Shown here: positions 16,527-24,882 of the stretch, one piece after another
How positions within the stretch are numbered: position 1 is the stretch's first letter
Layout of the letters: the number at the start of each line of letters is the position of its first letter
NCBI GenBank assembly: GCA_022701275.1
Contig: CP031740.1
Coordinates: forward strand, 6,337,001-6,401,000
Direction: 5' to 3'
DNA length: 64,000 bases
From: Microcoleus vaginatus PCC 9802
Lineage (GTDB): Bacteria > Cyanobacteriota > Cyanobacteriia > Cyanobacteriales > Microcoleaceae
Notes under the pieces: generated by a model
Told to the model about the DNA's origin: nothing
What the model saw: only the letters and a program-made list of their open reading frames with translations
Databases searched by the model: none
Translations under genes and position numbers: made by a program

Positions 16527-16952
16527 CTAATCTGAAATCTCAATCTCAAATTTCCTCATCCACTTCATCAAGTCTTCAGATAGCTGTTTTCGATCTCGGC
16601 TAACTGCATCGATGCAGACGTGCTTAGTAAGAGCTTTAGCAGCGCTTCTTCCTGCAACTTCCTCAGAAAATACTTCATAGGCAATTTCAAATTCATCGCC
16701 AGTAACTTGTTTGGGCGTCAATTGAATCGTCAGCCGATCGCCCGCAAACATTGGGCGATAAAAATCTAGACTAGCATGAATTATGGGGAAGGCAACCTGG
16801 GGATTGCTGAAAAATGCTTTGAGATTGATTCCCGATGCTGCTAGAGATGCCTCGTAAGCTTCGTGGCACATCGCCAAAACGTTAGCAAAGTAAACGACTC
16901 CAGCAGCATCGGTATCTTGAAAGTGAACAGTGCGGGTGTAAGTGAAAGGCAT
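16527..16952 (-). CDS. Acyl-CoA thioesterase, probable 1,4-dihydroxy-2-naphthoyl-CoA hydrolase
   Basis: The 141-residue protein is a hotdog-fold 4HBT thioesterase: FQDTDAAGVVYFANVLAMCHEAYEASL holds the catalytic Asp in the DTDxxGVVYF motif. Its sequence resembles the cyanobacterial DHNA-CoA hydrolase (Synechocystis Slr0204 type), and its place beside the men genes supports that role, the release of DHNA for MenA. The frame opens up to 16997; the ATG at 16952 is chosen because the family starts a few residues before the TYTRTVHFQDTD strand. Substrate assignment is inference. Confidence 0.78.
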   Translation of the reverse strand: MPFTYTRTVHFQDTDAAGVVYFANVLAMCHEAYEASLAASGINLKAFFSNPQVAFPIIHASLDFYRPMFAGDRLTIQLTPKQVTGDEFEIAYEVFSEEVAGRSAAKALTKHVCIDAVSRDRKQLSEDLMKWMRKFEIEISD

Positions 16953-17104
16953 TTGAGGTAGTAACAGCGATCGAATTTGCGATCGCAATTTTACCAACCA
17001 TCATATCGGTAAAACCGCACTTGTGGAGAAGTTGTCAGCTAAGTAAGTAGGCGCTAATTTTTTATATTGTAAAACTCGCCCTCCTCACTCCTTCCCCTTC
17101 TTTC

Positions 17105-17551
17105 TTAACCTTTGTTCTTAATCAACATCACGTCTATAATCTTGAGGGCAATATCTTCGGAAAGCCCCAATGCACTGTAAAGATCGTTCAAAAGTTGTTC
17201 TTCTTCTTCTGAAACCTCGCCATCTGCTAAAGCGATATCAGTTGTGACAGCAAAAACAGTTTCTTTAAGTTCGTCGGGAAGCGTTACCAAAGCAGCATTA
17301 AACAGTACCTCAACTCCTTGCCGTTGCAGAATCATCAGCAGGCGATCGAGCATTTTTCTCATCACGTCATCGGGATAACTACGGAACAGTTGCATCCGAG
17401 ATAGCGTCATGCTAATCGCTTTACTTTCGCTGTCATTGATGTAACCGTCGGCTGCTACGGCAATTAGCGCGATCGCCGCAAATGCTTCGGCCGGTCCTAA
17501 CGTTACGTCCGTTTCTTGGCGAGTCTGCGATACTTTATCAAATAAACCCAT
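17105..17551 (-). CDS. TerB-like tellurite resistance family protein
   Basis: A 148-residue, helical, acidic protein of the TerB-like family. EAFAAIALIAVAADGYINDSESKAI (about 22-46) and the matching later segment ALADGEVSEEEEQLLNDLY (about 115-133) are the paired acidic helices that bind metal in TerB folds. The cellular function of cyanobacterial members is unknown. It is monocistronic. Confidence 0.8.
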   Translation of the reverse strand: MGLFDKVSQTRQETDVTLGPAEAFAAIALIAVAADGYINDSESKAISMTLSRMQLFRSYPDDVMRKMLDRLLMILQRQGVEVLFNAALVTLPDELKETVFAVTTDIALADGEVSEEEEQLLNDLYSALGLSEDIALKIIDVMLIKNKG

Positions 17552-17789
17552 GATATTTTCCTCATTATTTAGTGGTGGATTTATGGAGTCAGGATGGGTT
17601 CTGGCTCTGGAGGTTTGTTTGGGAATTTTGATAATTATATCAAATTTTGTTAGTTATTTATTATCAATAAAATTATGAAAAAATTAAGAATTTTTATTTC
17701 GCCCTTCGGCGCTGCAATGGCGGGTTTATTCAGCTCCTGAATTGCCTTCCCATATCTGGGGTAAAACCCGCCCTCCCAGCGCAGACGAT

Positions 17790-19094
17790 CTACTTGTGAA
17801 AAATGGCTAAATCTGCTTTCAGGAAATCAACAAACTGCCGTGCAGTCCTGCCCGATCGCCCATTGCGACGAGTTGCCCATTCTTTAGCTCGGTGATCCAA
17901 ATCCTCGGGAGCGAGTTTGATTCCAGCAAGTTCTGCCAGATGTCGGACAATTGTTAAATAAGTGTTTTGATCGGCCGGCTCAAAAGTTAAAGTCAAGCCA
18001 AATCGATCGCTAAATGAAAGTTTTTCCTGCACAGTATCCCAAGCGTGAACTTCATCTCCGTCGCGGGGGCGAGGCCTGTCATCAAAAAACTCTCGAATTA
18101 AATGCCTGCGGTTAGATGTTGCGTAAACTACCACATTTTGAGAGCGAGCAGTGACATTTCCTTCCAAAACAACTTTCAGAGCTTTAAAAGCATCGTCATC
18201 TTCCTCAAAGGAAAGGTCGTCCACAAAAATAATAAACTTTTGAGGAACTCCCCGCAACTGATCGACAATTAGTGGCAAATCTTGCAAGTCGGATTTAGAT
18301 ACTTCAATCAAGCGCAGATTGCGAGATCCAAATTCATTTAACAGCGACTTCACCAAAGAAGACTTGCCCGAACCGCGGCTCCCGTACAGCAAAACGTGCA
18401 AAGCCGGATAACCTGCCAGCAAAAACTCCGTATTTTTCACAAGAGCATCCCGCTGCCAATCGCAGCAAACCAACTCTTTTAAAGTTATGCGATCGGGATA
18501 CGAAATAGTTGCCAACTGCCCTCCCCGCCACGCAAAAGCGCGAGATTCTGCAAACAAGCCGGTGCCAAACTGTCGATAATAAGCTGCCAAAGATTCCGTA
18601 GCGCTCGACCATTTTTCCACTTTCCCGTGCAGCGGCAAATCGCCATTTTCTTTGACACTTTCTGAATGCCAAATCGGAGGTGCAGCGTCAAGTTGACCCG
18701 CTACCCGCACCCACTTGCTCAACTGATCGCTGCTGCTGTCGTAAATATTTTGCAGCACGTGTAAATCATGTCGCGCTGCCTCCACCAAAGCGGGGGGCAA
18801 ACTCGCAAAATCTGTTTGCTGAGCTCGGCGAGAAAAGGGGTTTTCGTCTTTCAGAATTTCGGAAATTAGAGAATCTTTCCAGCTCAGATTTTTAGCAGCC
18901 TGAACTTTGAACCAGTTGCCGTAAGCTGTCAGACAGTCTAAACCGCTGACTTCGCTGTGGTAGAGGGCTTGCAGCAAGTCGAGAAAGGCTTGACCTGCAG
19001 GGCTTTTGAAAACCGATTGATACAGCAGCAGGGATGCTGCTTGGCGCTGGAGGTAACGAATTTGGGCGATCGCACCAGAAGTTAGGGCTGACAT
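17790..19094 (-). CDS. AAA-family ATPase, DUF815
   Basis: A 434-residue protein of the DUF815 ATPase group. It has a Walker A LLYGSRGSGKSSLVK, a Walker B-like FIIFVDDLSFEEDDDAFKALK, the sensor region VVVYATSNRRHLIREFFDDR, and the C-terminal segment RSGRTARQFVDFLKADL. The function is unknown; the fold suggests a DNA- or protein-remodelling ATPase. The ATG at 19094 (MSALTSGAIAQIRYLQRQ) is chosen; the frame runs to 19151. Confidence 0.85.
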   Translation of the reverse strand: MSALTSGAIAQIRYLQRQAASLLLYQSVFKSPAGQAFLDLLQALYHSEVSGLDCLTAYGNWFKVQAAKNLSWKDSLISEILKDENPFSRRAQQTDFASLPPALVEAARHDLHVLQNIYDSSSDQLSKWVRVAGQLDAAPPIWHSESVKENGDLPLHGKVEKWSSATESLAAYYRQFGTGLFAESRAFAWRGGQLATISYPDRITLKELVCCDWQRDALVKNTEFLLAGYPALHVLLYGSRGSGKSSLVKSLLNEFGSRNLRLIEVSKSDLQDLPLIVDQLRGVPQKFIIFVDDLSFEEDDDAFKALKVVLEGNVTARSQNVVVYATSNRRHLIREFFDDRPRPRDGDEVHAWDTVQEKLSFSDRFGLTLTFEPADQNTYLTIVRHLAELAGIKLAPEDLDHRAKEWATRRNGRSGRTARQFVDFLKADLAIFHK

Positions 19095-19220
19095 AATGGC
19101 AATTGTATAACAGTTAGATATCCTGACTGGGTTTAATAAATTTTCTAACAAGTCGTGACACTAATTGCAGGCCGCGCTGTATAAATTTAGATGCAAAGAG
19201 TCAAATCTGGAGGATTAAAA

Positions 19221-19544
19221 ATGAATTTAGGTACAGCAGCGGCGATCGGCTACGGCATTTTAACACTGGTTGGTGGCATCATGGGTTATATCAAGGCCAA
19301 AAGCCAAGCCTCGCTAATTTCTGGCCTGATTAGCGGTTCGCTGCTAATTTTTGCCGGCACCGCACAACTCATGGGACAAAGTTGGGGTTTAACATTAGCA
19401 GCAGCCATCTCCGCTGTTTTAGTAATAGTCTTTATTTTACGGCTTGTAAAAACTCGCAAATTCATGCCAGCCGGGATGCTCATTCTAGCTAGTTTGGCAT
19501 CTTTGGGCGCGATCGTTTACGAAATCAGCGGTCAATCTCAATAG
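19221..19544 (+). CDS. TMEM14 family membrane protein
   Basis: A 107-residue membrane protein with four hydrophobic helices and the Gly-rich first helix AAAIGYGILTLVGGIMGYIKAKS that marks the TMEM14 (UPF0136) family. In plants, related proteins export fatty acids from plastids; a similar role in cyanobacteria is only inferred. A clear GGAGG ribosome site sits a few bases before the ATG at 19221, which fixes the start over the upstream in-frame codons. Confidence 0.85.
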   Translation: MNLGTAAAIGYGILTLVGGIMGYIKAKSQASLISGLISGSLLIFAGTAQLMGQSWGLTLAAAISAVLVIVFILRLVKTRKFMPAGMLILASLASLGAIVYEISGQSQ

Positions 19545-19825
19545 TCATTCGATTTTAGATTTTAGATTTTAGATTTTAGATTAACTCCCCAGCCTTGAGT
19601 GGGAGGTTGAACTAAAGTCTAATTTTTTTATTTCCCTGACTTATACTAATTTTTAAAAGTCAGTAGGGACACGGCAATGCCGTGTCCGGTCATTAGATTT
19701 TAGATTTTAGATTAACTCCCCAGCCTTGAGTGGGAGGTTGAACTAAAGTCTAATTTTTTTATTTCCCTGAGTTATACCACGTCTGACAAGTACGCGAGTA
19801 GGGAGACGGCAATGCCGTGTCCGGT
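19545..19825. repeat. Imperfect ~135-bp tandem duplication with heptamer arrays
   Basis: Unit A (19545-19689) and unit B (19690-19825) each contain an ATTTTAG array, the block CTCCCCAGCCTTGAGTGGGA, the block ACTAAAGTCTAATTTTTTTA and the palindrome ACGGCAATGCCGTGTCCGG. The units differ mainly by array length and by the segment before the palindrome. Confidence 0.85.
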
Positions 19826-20102
19826 GCGGGGATATGCGACAATTAAACATAAAAATTTGGATAAAGCAATGCAGCTAGCGTCATTAGAAACTTCACAAAG
19901 ATTTCAAGGCGATAAAGCTTATGTAGGAGAACCATTAATTAACACTCCTCATAAAAAACATCGTCAGGAAGTTCTGATTCCAGCTCAAGAGAGAGCCAAT
20001 AAGTCAAAGGCTCAAATAATAATCTTTGTAAAGTATGTAATTAAATTAGTAAAGACCTTTCGAGTATCAGCAGAAATATTCGACTTTAAGCCGCAAAATT
20101 AG
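19826..20102 (+). pseudogene. Transposase C-terminal fragment (IS5/DDE_Tnp_4-like)
   Basis: The reading frame gives RGYATIKHKNLDKAMQ, FQGDKAYVGEPLINTPHKK and IIIFVKYVIKLVKTFRVSAE, which resembles the C-terminal catalytic part of HARBI1/IS5-type transposases (GDKAYVG with the later Glu-bearing helix). The upstream half is missing. It follows directly on the tandem duplication. Confidence 0.7.
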
Positions 20103-20148
20103 GAGACAGTAATTTGGCTGGTATGTGGATTAATACGGTGGCGCATAG

Positions 20149-20520
20149 GTGCGAGCGTTATGTGTCAATAACAGTCCCTACAAGCTGAAAAAAAACACTA
20201 AAAATTAGGTCAAAAAATTGGGTAGTTTTTATTGACTAACCGTTGAAACCCTTCTTGAAGCGTTGTGTTCTGGCGGACGGTTATTCCAAGAACCGTCCGA
20301 CAGAAACCAAGCGGGGAAAGGGATTAGAATTATGGGAGAGGTCTATTATGTCCCTGATGCCAGCCACGGCGAATATGCTGCTCGCATTCACACGGCTGGG
20401 GTTGTTCAATGCTGGCAAGCACACGCAATTTTGCCTTCAATTTGTATCGCGCTCAGAGCCTTCAAAATATGGCTCAAGCTCAAGGTTGAGCTGGTTTTAA
20501 TTTCAACATACTAAAGGCTG
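20149..20520 (+). ncRNA. Structured element, possible group II intron 5' remnant
   Basis: The stretch begins GTGCGAGCG, fitting the group II intron 5' consensus GTGYG. It then has CAGTCCCTACAAGCTGAAA, a perfect 9-bp hairpin CGGACGGTT / AACCGTCCG (about 20273-20298), AACCAAGCGGGGAAAGGG, and a compact G-rich part with paired CCAGCC.../GGCTGG blocks (about 20360-20400). It encodes no credible protein and no intron-encoded reverse transcriptase or domain V is visible. The intron reading is from resemblance only; another mobile structured RNA is possible. Confidence 0.35.
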
Positions 20521-20620
20521 CTTGAGAATGAAATGTGCTGGCAACTATCACCTTCGGTACGATGCGCCCTCACAGCTATTAAAGGTAGCTTCTAATAAGG
20601 GTTAGTAAGGAGTACCAGCA

Positions 20621-21634
20621 ATGCAGCTTAAACCAATAGACCAACAAGTTGTCGCCGTTGTAGGAGCTTCCAGCGGGATCGGAAGAGAAACCGCTATTCA
20701 ATTCGCGGCGCGGGGGGCGAAGTTGGTCGTTTCGGCTCGTAGCGAACCAGGATTGGATTCTCTAGTGGATGAAATAAGGCAGATAGGGGGCGAGGCGATC
20801 GCTGTGCCTGCAGACGTAGCAGATTTTGAACAGGTAAAAGCGATCGCAGACAGAGCGATCCAGCAATACGGGCGGCTTGATACCTGGGTGCATTTAGCCG
20901 CCATCAATCTCTACGCGATTTTTGACCAGACAACACCAGAGGAGTTTAAGCGCGTCATCGATGTGAACCTCATGGGACAGGTATACGGGGCGATGGCGGC
21001 ACTGCCCCATCTCAAGCGCGAGGGACGAGGATCGCTGATCCATGTCTCCTCCGTGGAAGGCAAACGTTCGTTCCCATACCACAGCGCCTACGGGGCATCC
21101 AAGCATGGGATTGATGGCTTTTTGGAAGCCATGCGGCTTGAGTTGATGCACGAGGGTTTGTCCAGCATCAATGTAACCAATGTCATGCCAGCCTCAATGA
21201 ACACGCCTCTGTTTAACAAATCCCGCACCAAGATAGGCGTAAAACCCCAAGGACTGCCGCCGTTTTACCAGCCCGATATCGTAGTTGACACTATCCTCTA
21301 CGCGGCTTGTCACCCAACCCGTGACATTATCGCTGGAGGGGCAGGGCGGGCGATGGATCTAATTCAGCGACTCTCACCCCAATTAATGGATACCTTGCTG
21401 CTGCAATTCGGAGCGGGCTTTAAGCTGCAGAAAACCAGCGAACCGAAGTCCGAAGATGCTCCCGATAATTTATTTGAGCCGATCGCAGGCTTCGATCGCG
21501 TTGAGGGAGATTTTAGCAAGCAATCACGCGCGAATAGCTATTCCACCTGGCTGGAAACCCATCCCACGGCAAAGTGGGGTGCGATCGCCGTTACAGCGCT
21601 GGGAGCCTTCGGGTTAGCCCTGCTGGCAGTGTAA
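20621..21634 (+). CDS. SDR family oxidoreductase with C-terminal membrane segment (copy 1)
   Basis: A 337-residue NAD(P)-dependent short-chain dehydrogenase. The cofactor motif is GASSGIG (15-21) and the catalytic residues are Ser144, Tyr157 and Lys161 (YGASK). After about residue 235 it adds a tail not found in small SDRs, ending in a hydrophobic span AIAVTALGAFGLALLAV that likely anchors it to a membrane. A strong AAGGAG site precedes the ATG. A close paralogue follows at 22225 and a relic at 32365. The substrate is unknown; it is not a typical PhaB. Confidence 0.85.
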   Translation: MQLKPIDQQVVAVVGASSGIGRETAIQFAARGAKLVVSARSEPGLDSLVDEIRQIGGEAIAVPADVADFEQVKAIADRAIQQYGRLDTWVHLAAINLYAIFDQTTPEEFKRVIDVNLMGQVYGAMAALPHLKREGRGSLIHVSSVEGKRSFPYHSAYGASKHGIDGFLEAMRLELMHEGLSSINVTNVMPASMNTPLFNKSRTKIGVKPQGLPPFYQPDIVVDTILYAACHPTRDIIAGGAGRAMDLIQRLSPQLMDTLLLQFGAGFKLQKTSEPKSEDAPDNLFEPIAGFDRVEGDFSKQSRANSYSTWLETHPTAKWGAIAVTALGAFGLALLAV

Positions 21635-21810
21635 GCCTTCAATTTGAATAAACTTATTGCAGAAGTGGGAACTTCTTAACAGGGAACAGGAAACAGAGGT
21701 GCCTATCCCAAACATTTGCAACAGCTCTAATCTTTCTTGAGGGAAAAAGGCTCATTCATAAGACAAACTCAATCCCCAACAAGCGAGCCCGGGGTTGCCG
21801 CCGCGCCAGC

Positions 21811-22140
21811 TTGGACGAGATGGCGACCACTTCTTATCCTGCTTGGCATAACTCTGTCGATCGGCTGAGTGTAGGCTACGGGATTAATGCCATTAATAAA
21901 GATCGGGCAACACGCCTTCTCCAAACCGATGAGGGACAAAAACAGCTATCGCCTGAAAATCGGGCGGTTGCCGTGACCGAGGACTTGCTAAAACTGGGGC
22001 GTAAGGCGTTTTACTCGGAAATCTTTGGGAATGAAGTCTTTCAAAAGGATGCGGTTGGTGCTCTTGATAGCCCGATTAACCGTGTTACCCTTCAGCATTC
22101 TTCAACAAAATTGACCCAACGCCCGGCGAACCCGGTTTAA
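21811..22140 (+). pseudogene. Truncated coding fragment of unrecognised periplasmic-type protein
   Basis: The frame (TTG at 21811 or ATG at 21820) encodes 109 residues. The first ~90 look like real protein: SYPAWHNSVDRLSVGYGINAINKDRA, then LLKLGRKAFYSEIFGNEVFQKD and GALDSPINRV. The pattern GR.AFY.E.FGNEVF faintly recalls cyanobacterial cytochrome-c-like proteins, but no CxxCH haem site is in the fragment. The last ~18 residues look random. I take it as a broken remnant between the two SDR genes; the family is uncertain. Confidence 0.4.
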
Positions 22141-22224
22141 ACCAAACTATCAGGATGTCCGGTTAAAAGAATCACCAAGAATCGGATCACTGATAAATAA
22201 AACTGATTTAGAGGACGAAAAATA

Positions 22225-23232
22225 ATGCAATTGAAGCCAATCAATCAGCAAGTTGTTGCCGTCGTTGGAGCTTCCAGCGGCATCGGACGCGACACCGCTC
22301 TTCAGTTTGCCAAGCGAGGGGCCAAGTTAGTTGTCTCCGCTCGCAGTGAGTCGAAGCTAGCCTCCCTAGTGGATGAGATTCGGGGCTTCGGTGGTGAGGT
22401 AACGGCTGTAGTTGCCGATGTGTCGGTGTTCGAGCAGGTCAAAGCGATCGCAGACCGTACCGTCGAAGTGTATGGGCGACTCGATACGTGGGTGCACGTC
22501 CCTGCTGTCGGCATTTTTGCCACATTCGACAACACCACACCCGAAGAGTTTAAGCGCGTCATTGATGTGACCTTGATGGGGCAGGTATACGGTGCAATGG
22601 CGGCGCTACCCCATCTCAAGCGTGAGGGACGGGGGGCGCTGATCCACATCTCTTCAATGGAAGGTGTGCGAAGTCTCCCTTACCAAAGTGCATACTCCGC
22701 CGCCAAGCACGGCATTGAGGGATTCATCGAAGCTATGCGCCTGGAGTTGCAACATGAGAACATACCTGTCAGCGTGACGAGCGTGAAACCAGCGGTCATT
22801 AATACACCCTTCTGGAACAATGGCCTCACCAAGCTAGGCGTAAAGCCAGGAGGGATACCGCCCTACTACGACCCCAGGTTGGTAGCTGACGCCATCCTCT
22901 ACGTTGCTGAACACCCAACTCGTGACTTCTTGGTTGGGGATTCGGCTAGAGCTCTAGCTGCGTTACAGCGGCTTTCACCCGAAGTGGCAGATGCCTTGTT
23001 GCTGCTCATCGGCTTCCAGGCTCAACGCAGCAACGAGCCGAAGTCTCCAGACGATCGGAACAACCTTTACGAGCCTGTCCTAAACGATACCAGAGTTGAT
23101 GGAGACTATGGCAATTTAGTGATACCGAGCGTTACTGACTGGCTGGCTAAGAATCCCGCTCTCCAGTGGGGTGCGGCTGGTGTGATGGCTTTAGCTTTGC
23201 TGGCAACACAAGGCTTCAACCACGAAAAGTGA
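22225..23232 (+). CDS. SDR family oxidoreductase with C-terminal membrane segment (copy 2)
   Basis: A 335-residue paralogue of the SDR at 20621, nearly identical at the N-terminus (MQLKP, VVAVVGASSGIGR). It keeps GASSGIG (15-21), Tyr157 and Lys161 (YSAAK) and a hydrophobic C-terminus (WGAAGVMALALLATQGF). It was probably produced by tandem gene duplication. A ribosome site GAGGACG lies just before ATG. Both copies lie upstream of the PHA synthase genes but are separated from them by a transposase relic, so a shared role is unproven. Confidence 0.85.
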   Translation: MQLKPINQQVVAVVGASSGIGRDTALQFAKRGAKLVVSARSESKLASLVDEIRGFGGEVTAVVADVSVFEQVKAIADRTVEVYGRLDTWVHVPAVGIFATFDNTTPEEFKRVIDVTLMGQVYGAMAALPHLKREGRGALIHISSMEGVRSLPYQSAYSAAKHGIEGFIEAMRLELQHENIPVSVTSVKPAVINTPFWNNGLTKLGVKPGGIPPYYDPRLVADAILYVAEHPTRDFLVGDSARALAALQRLSPEVADALLLLIGFQAQRSNEPKSPDDRNNLYEPVLNDTRVDGDYGNLVIPSVTDWLAKNPALQWGAAGVMALALLATQGFNHEK

Positions 23233-23384
23233 TTTTAGGATGAAATCAGTAACGCCCGTACATCAACAAATGTGAGTAGAAACTGCTGCCTCATCAAATA
23301 TTTAGGTAGAGTGGAACGTTTCTGGGAGAGTAGCTAATCACAAATTAGCTTTATCCGTTTTATACTCAGGGTTTTATGGATGGA

Positions 23385-23690
23385 CGAGGGAACTAACTTA
23401 TCGATCTGCCATCTACGGCACTGTTGTAGAAGTGGTAGATCGATGGTATCCCTCATCTAAAACTTGTTCAAACTACGGTCACGTTCAACTAATGCCATTT
23501 CAAGCGCGAGTATTTGTTTGTTAGCAGTGTGGCTCTAGTTGTAGTAGAGGCTTGAACGGAGCTATTAATTTAGCTGTTGTCTTACAAAAAAAAGTAAGGA
23601 GGCGTCGTTCTGAATAGACGCCTGCCCCGTAGAAGGAGCCGACTCCCTACCCTGAAGCAAGAAGTAATTTTTAAGTGTACAAGATGTCGA
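23385..23690 (+). pseudogene. IS605-type TnpB C-terminal relic
   Basis: Frame pieces read GTVVEVVDRWYPSSKTCSNYGH, then RVFVC, a stop, and QCGSSCSRGLNGAINL. This is the RuvC-III plus zinc-finger end of TnpB (normally CSxCG...FxCxxCG), with one Cys changed to Tyr and an in-frame stop. The downstream GTAGAAGGAGCCGACTCCCTAC hairpin resembles the 3' end of a TnpB-associated guide RNA. It is not functional as it stands. Confidence 0.8.
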
Positions 23691-23731
23691 TCTTGTCCCT
23701 TTCATATCAATATTATGTAGCAGACGTAAAT

Positions 23732-24451
23732 ATGTGGGAAAGCTGGTTCGATTTCATCAAGTCTGCAACAACTCCCGCAACACCTGCTGCGGTCAAGGCT
23801 ACTCAAAATCAAGCCGAGTTGTGGCAGATTTACCTGAAGGGGCTGCAAAAGTTGACTCAGCTTTGGGCAGAATCACTACAGCAGTCACTAGAGAGCGGAA
23901 CCGGAGGAGTAGGGGGTTACGCTGGAGCATTGATTGAACTCAGCAGCCTCTACTGGAATATGTATGAAAAGACATTTGGTAGCGTTCTGCAAAGCCCAAA
24001 CTTGGGATACGCTCGTGAGTTCAACAACAAACTGCTTAAAAGTTTTGATGCCGGGATCAACTTTTCTAAGGCCAAGTTTGACTATCAAATAGTGCTACTT
24101 GATGTCTGGCTGAAAGCTTCTGAGGAGCTGATGCGAGAGTTAGCCTCTTCTGAAGAAAAGGGCGAAACGGTTCAGAACTGGCAGCAGTTACTCCAAGTTT
24201 GGAGTAGCGTATTTGACGGAGTATTTCTACAAAGGTTCCGTGCAGAAGATGCTCTTGAAGTTCGAGGAAATTTTTTGAACTCCGCCATGATATACAGGCT
24301 TTATCAGCAACAGCTCACGGAAGTGTTTCTGAAGATGTATGACCTGCCAACTCGGGGCGAAGTAGACGAGATTCACCACAGCATTTACGAGCTGCGTAAG
24401 GAAGTTAAAAGCCTTAAAAAAGCATTAGCAGAATCTCAGATAAAAGGTTGA
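23732..24451 (+). CDS. phaE: Class III poly(R)-hydroxyalkanoate synthase subunit PhaE
   Basis: PhaE is the non-catalytic partner of PhaC in class III PHA synthases. The 239-residue protein is helical and rich in Trp and Gln. It has WESWFDFIKSA at the start, a central LDVWLKASEELMRELA and AEDALEVRGNFLNSAMIYRLYQQQLTEVFLKMYDLPTRGEVDEIHHSIYELRKEVKSLKKAL at the end, which is the best-known PhaE segment (Pfam PHA_synth_III_E). It is shorter than many PhaE proteins. The ATG at 23732 is chosen; upstream in-frame starts at 23684 and 23675 are possible. It precedes a small membrane-protein gene and phaC. Confidence 0.85.
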   Translation: MWESWFDFIKSATTPATPAAVKATQNQAELWQIYLKGLQKLTQLWAESLQQSLESGTGGVGGYAGALIELSSLYWNMYEKTFGSVLQSPNLGYAREFNNKLLKSFDAGINFSKAKFDYQIVLLDVWLKASEELMRELASSEEKGETVQNWQQLLQVWSSVFDGVFLQRFRAEDALEVRGNFLNSAMIYRLYQQQLTEVFLKMYDLPTRGEVDEIHHSIYELRKEVKSLKKALAESQIKG

Positions 24452-24461
24452 AGTAGGAACT

Positions 24462-24854
24462 ATGAAAAATTCGATGACGTGGAAGTATTTATTTTTGGGC
24501 AAGGCTGGAATAAATTGGGTTGAATCTGTCGGGTTACTGTTTGGCGACCAATGGATTCGCCAGTTGCTTAATCTGAAACCTCTGGTCAATCCCGAGTATT
24601 TACATATGTTTATTGTGTTGATATTCATTTTCGGGATTGGCTATTGGTGGGTTGGTAACGACCTTTCCCGCCAGGATATCGTGAAACTTGGAATCTGCGC
24701 CCAATCCTCGGTTTTCCCCGTGCTGGCTTATCACACCGCGATCGGCAATCTTCACCCACTCTATTTAGTTCCGGGTGCGATCGACCTTGTGTTTTCGATT
24801 CTCTTCGGTCTGTTTCTCTACTCCTACAATGAGGCTAAGCCAGCTCTGGAGTGA
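24462..24854 (+). CDS. Small membrane protein between phaE and phaC
   Basis: A 130-residue protein with about three to four hydrophobic helices: MFIVLIFIFGIGYWWVG (46-62), the VFPVLAYHTAIG region and LYLVPGAIDLVFSILFGLFLY. I do not recognise a named family. It begins 10 bp after phaE and ends 28 bp before phaC, so it is almost surely cotranscribed with them. A role in PHA granule formation or in a membrane step is only an inference from position. Confidence 0.75.
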   Translation: MKNSMTWKYLFLGKAGINWVESVGLLFGDQWIRQLLNLKPLVNPEYLHMFIVLIFIFGIGYWWVGNDLSRQDIVKLGICAQSSVFPVLAYHTAIGNLHPLYLVPGAIDLVFSILFGLFLYSYNEAKPALE

Positions 24855-24882
24855 CTATTCCTAATGAATTCAGAATATCAAT

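Noticed and set aside
20621-23232. Calling the SDR pair PhaB (acetoacetyl-CoA reductase)
   Set aside because: They are ~90 residues longer, have a hydrophobic C-terminus, and lack the PhaB pattern around the active site.
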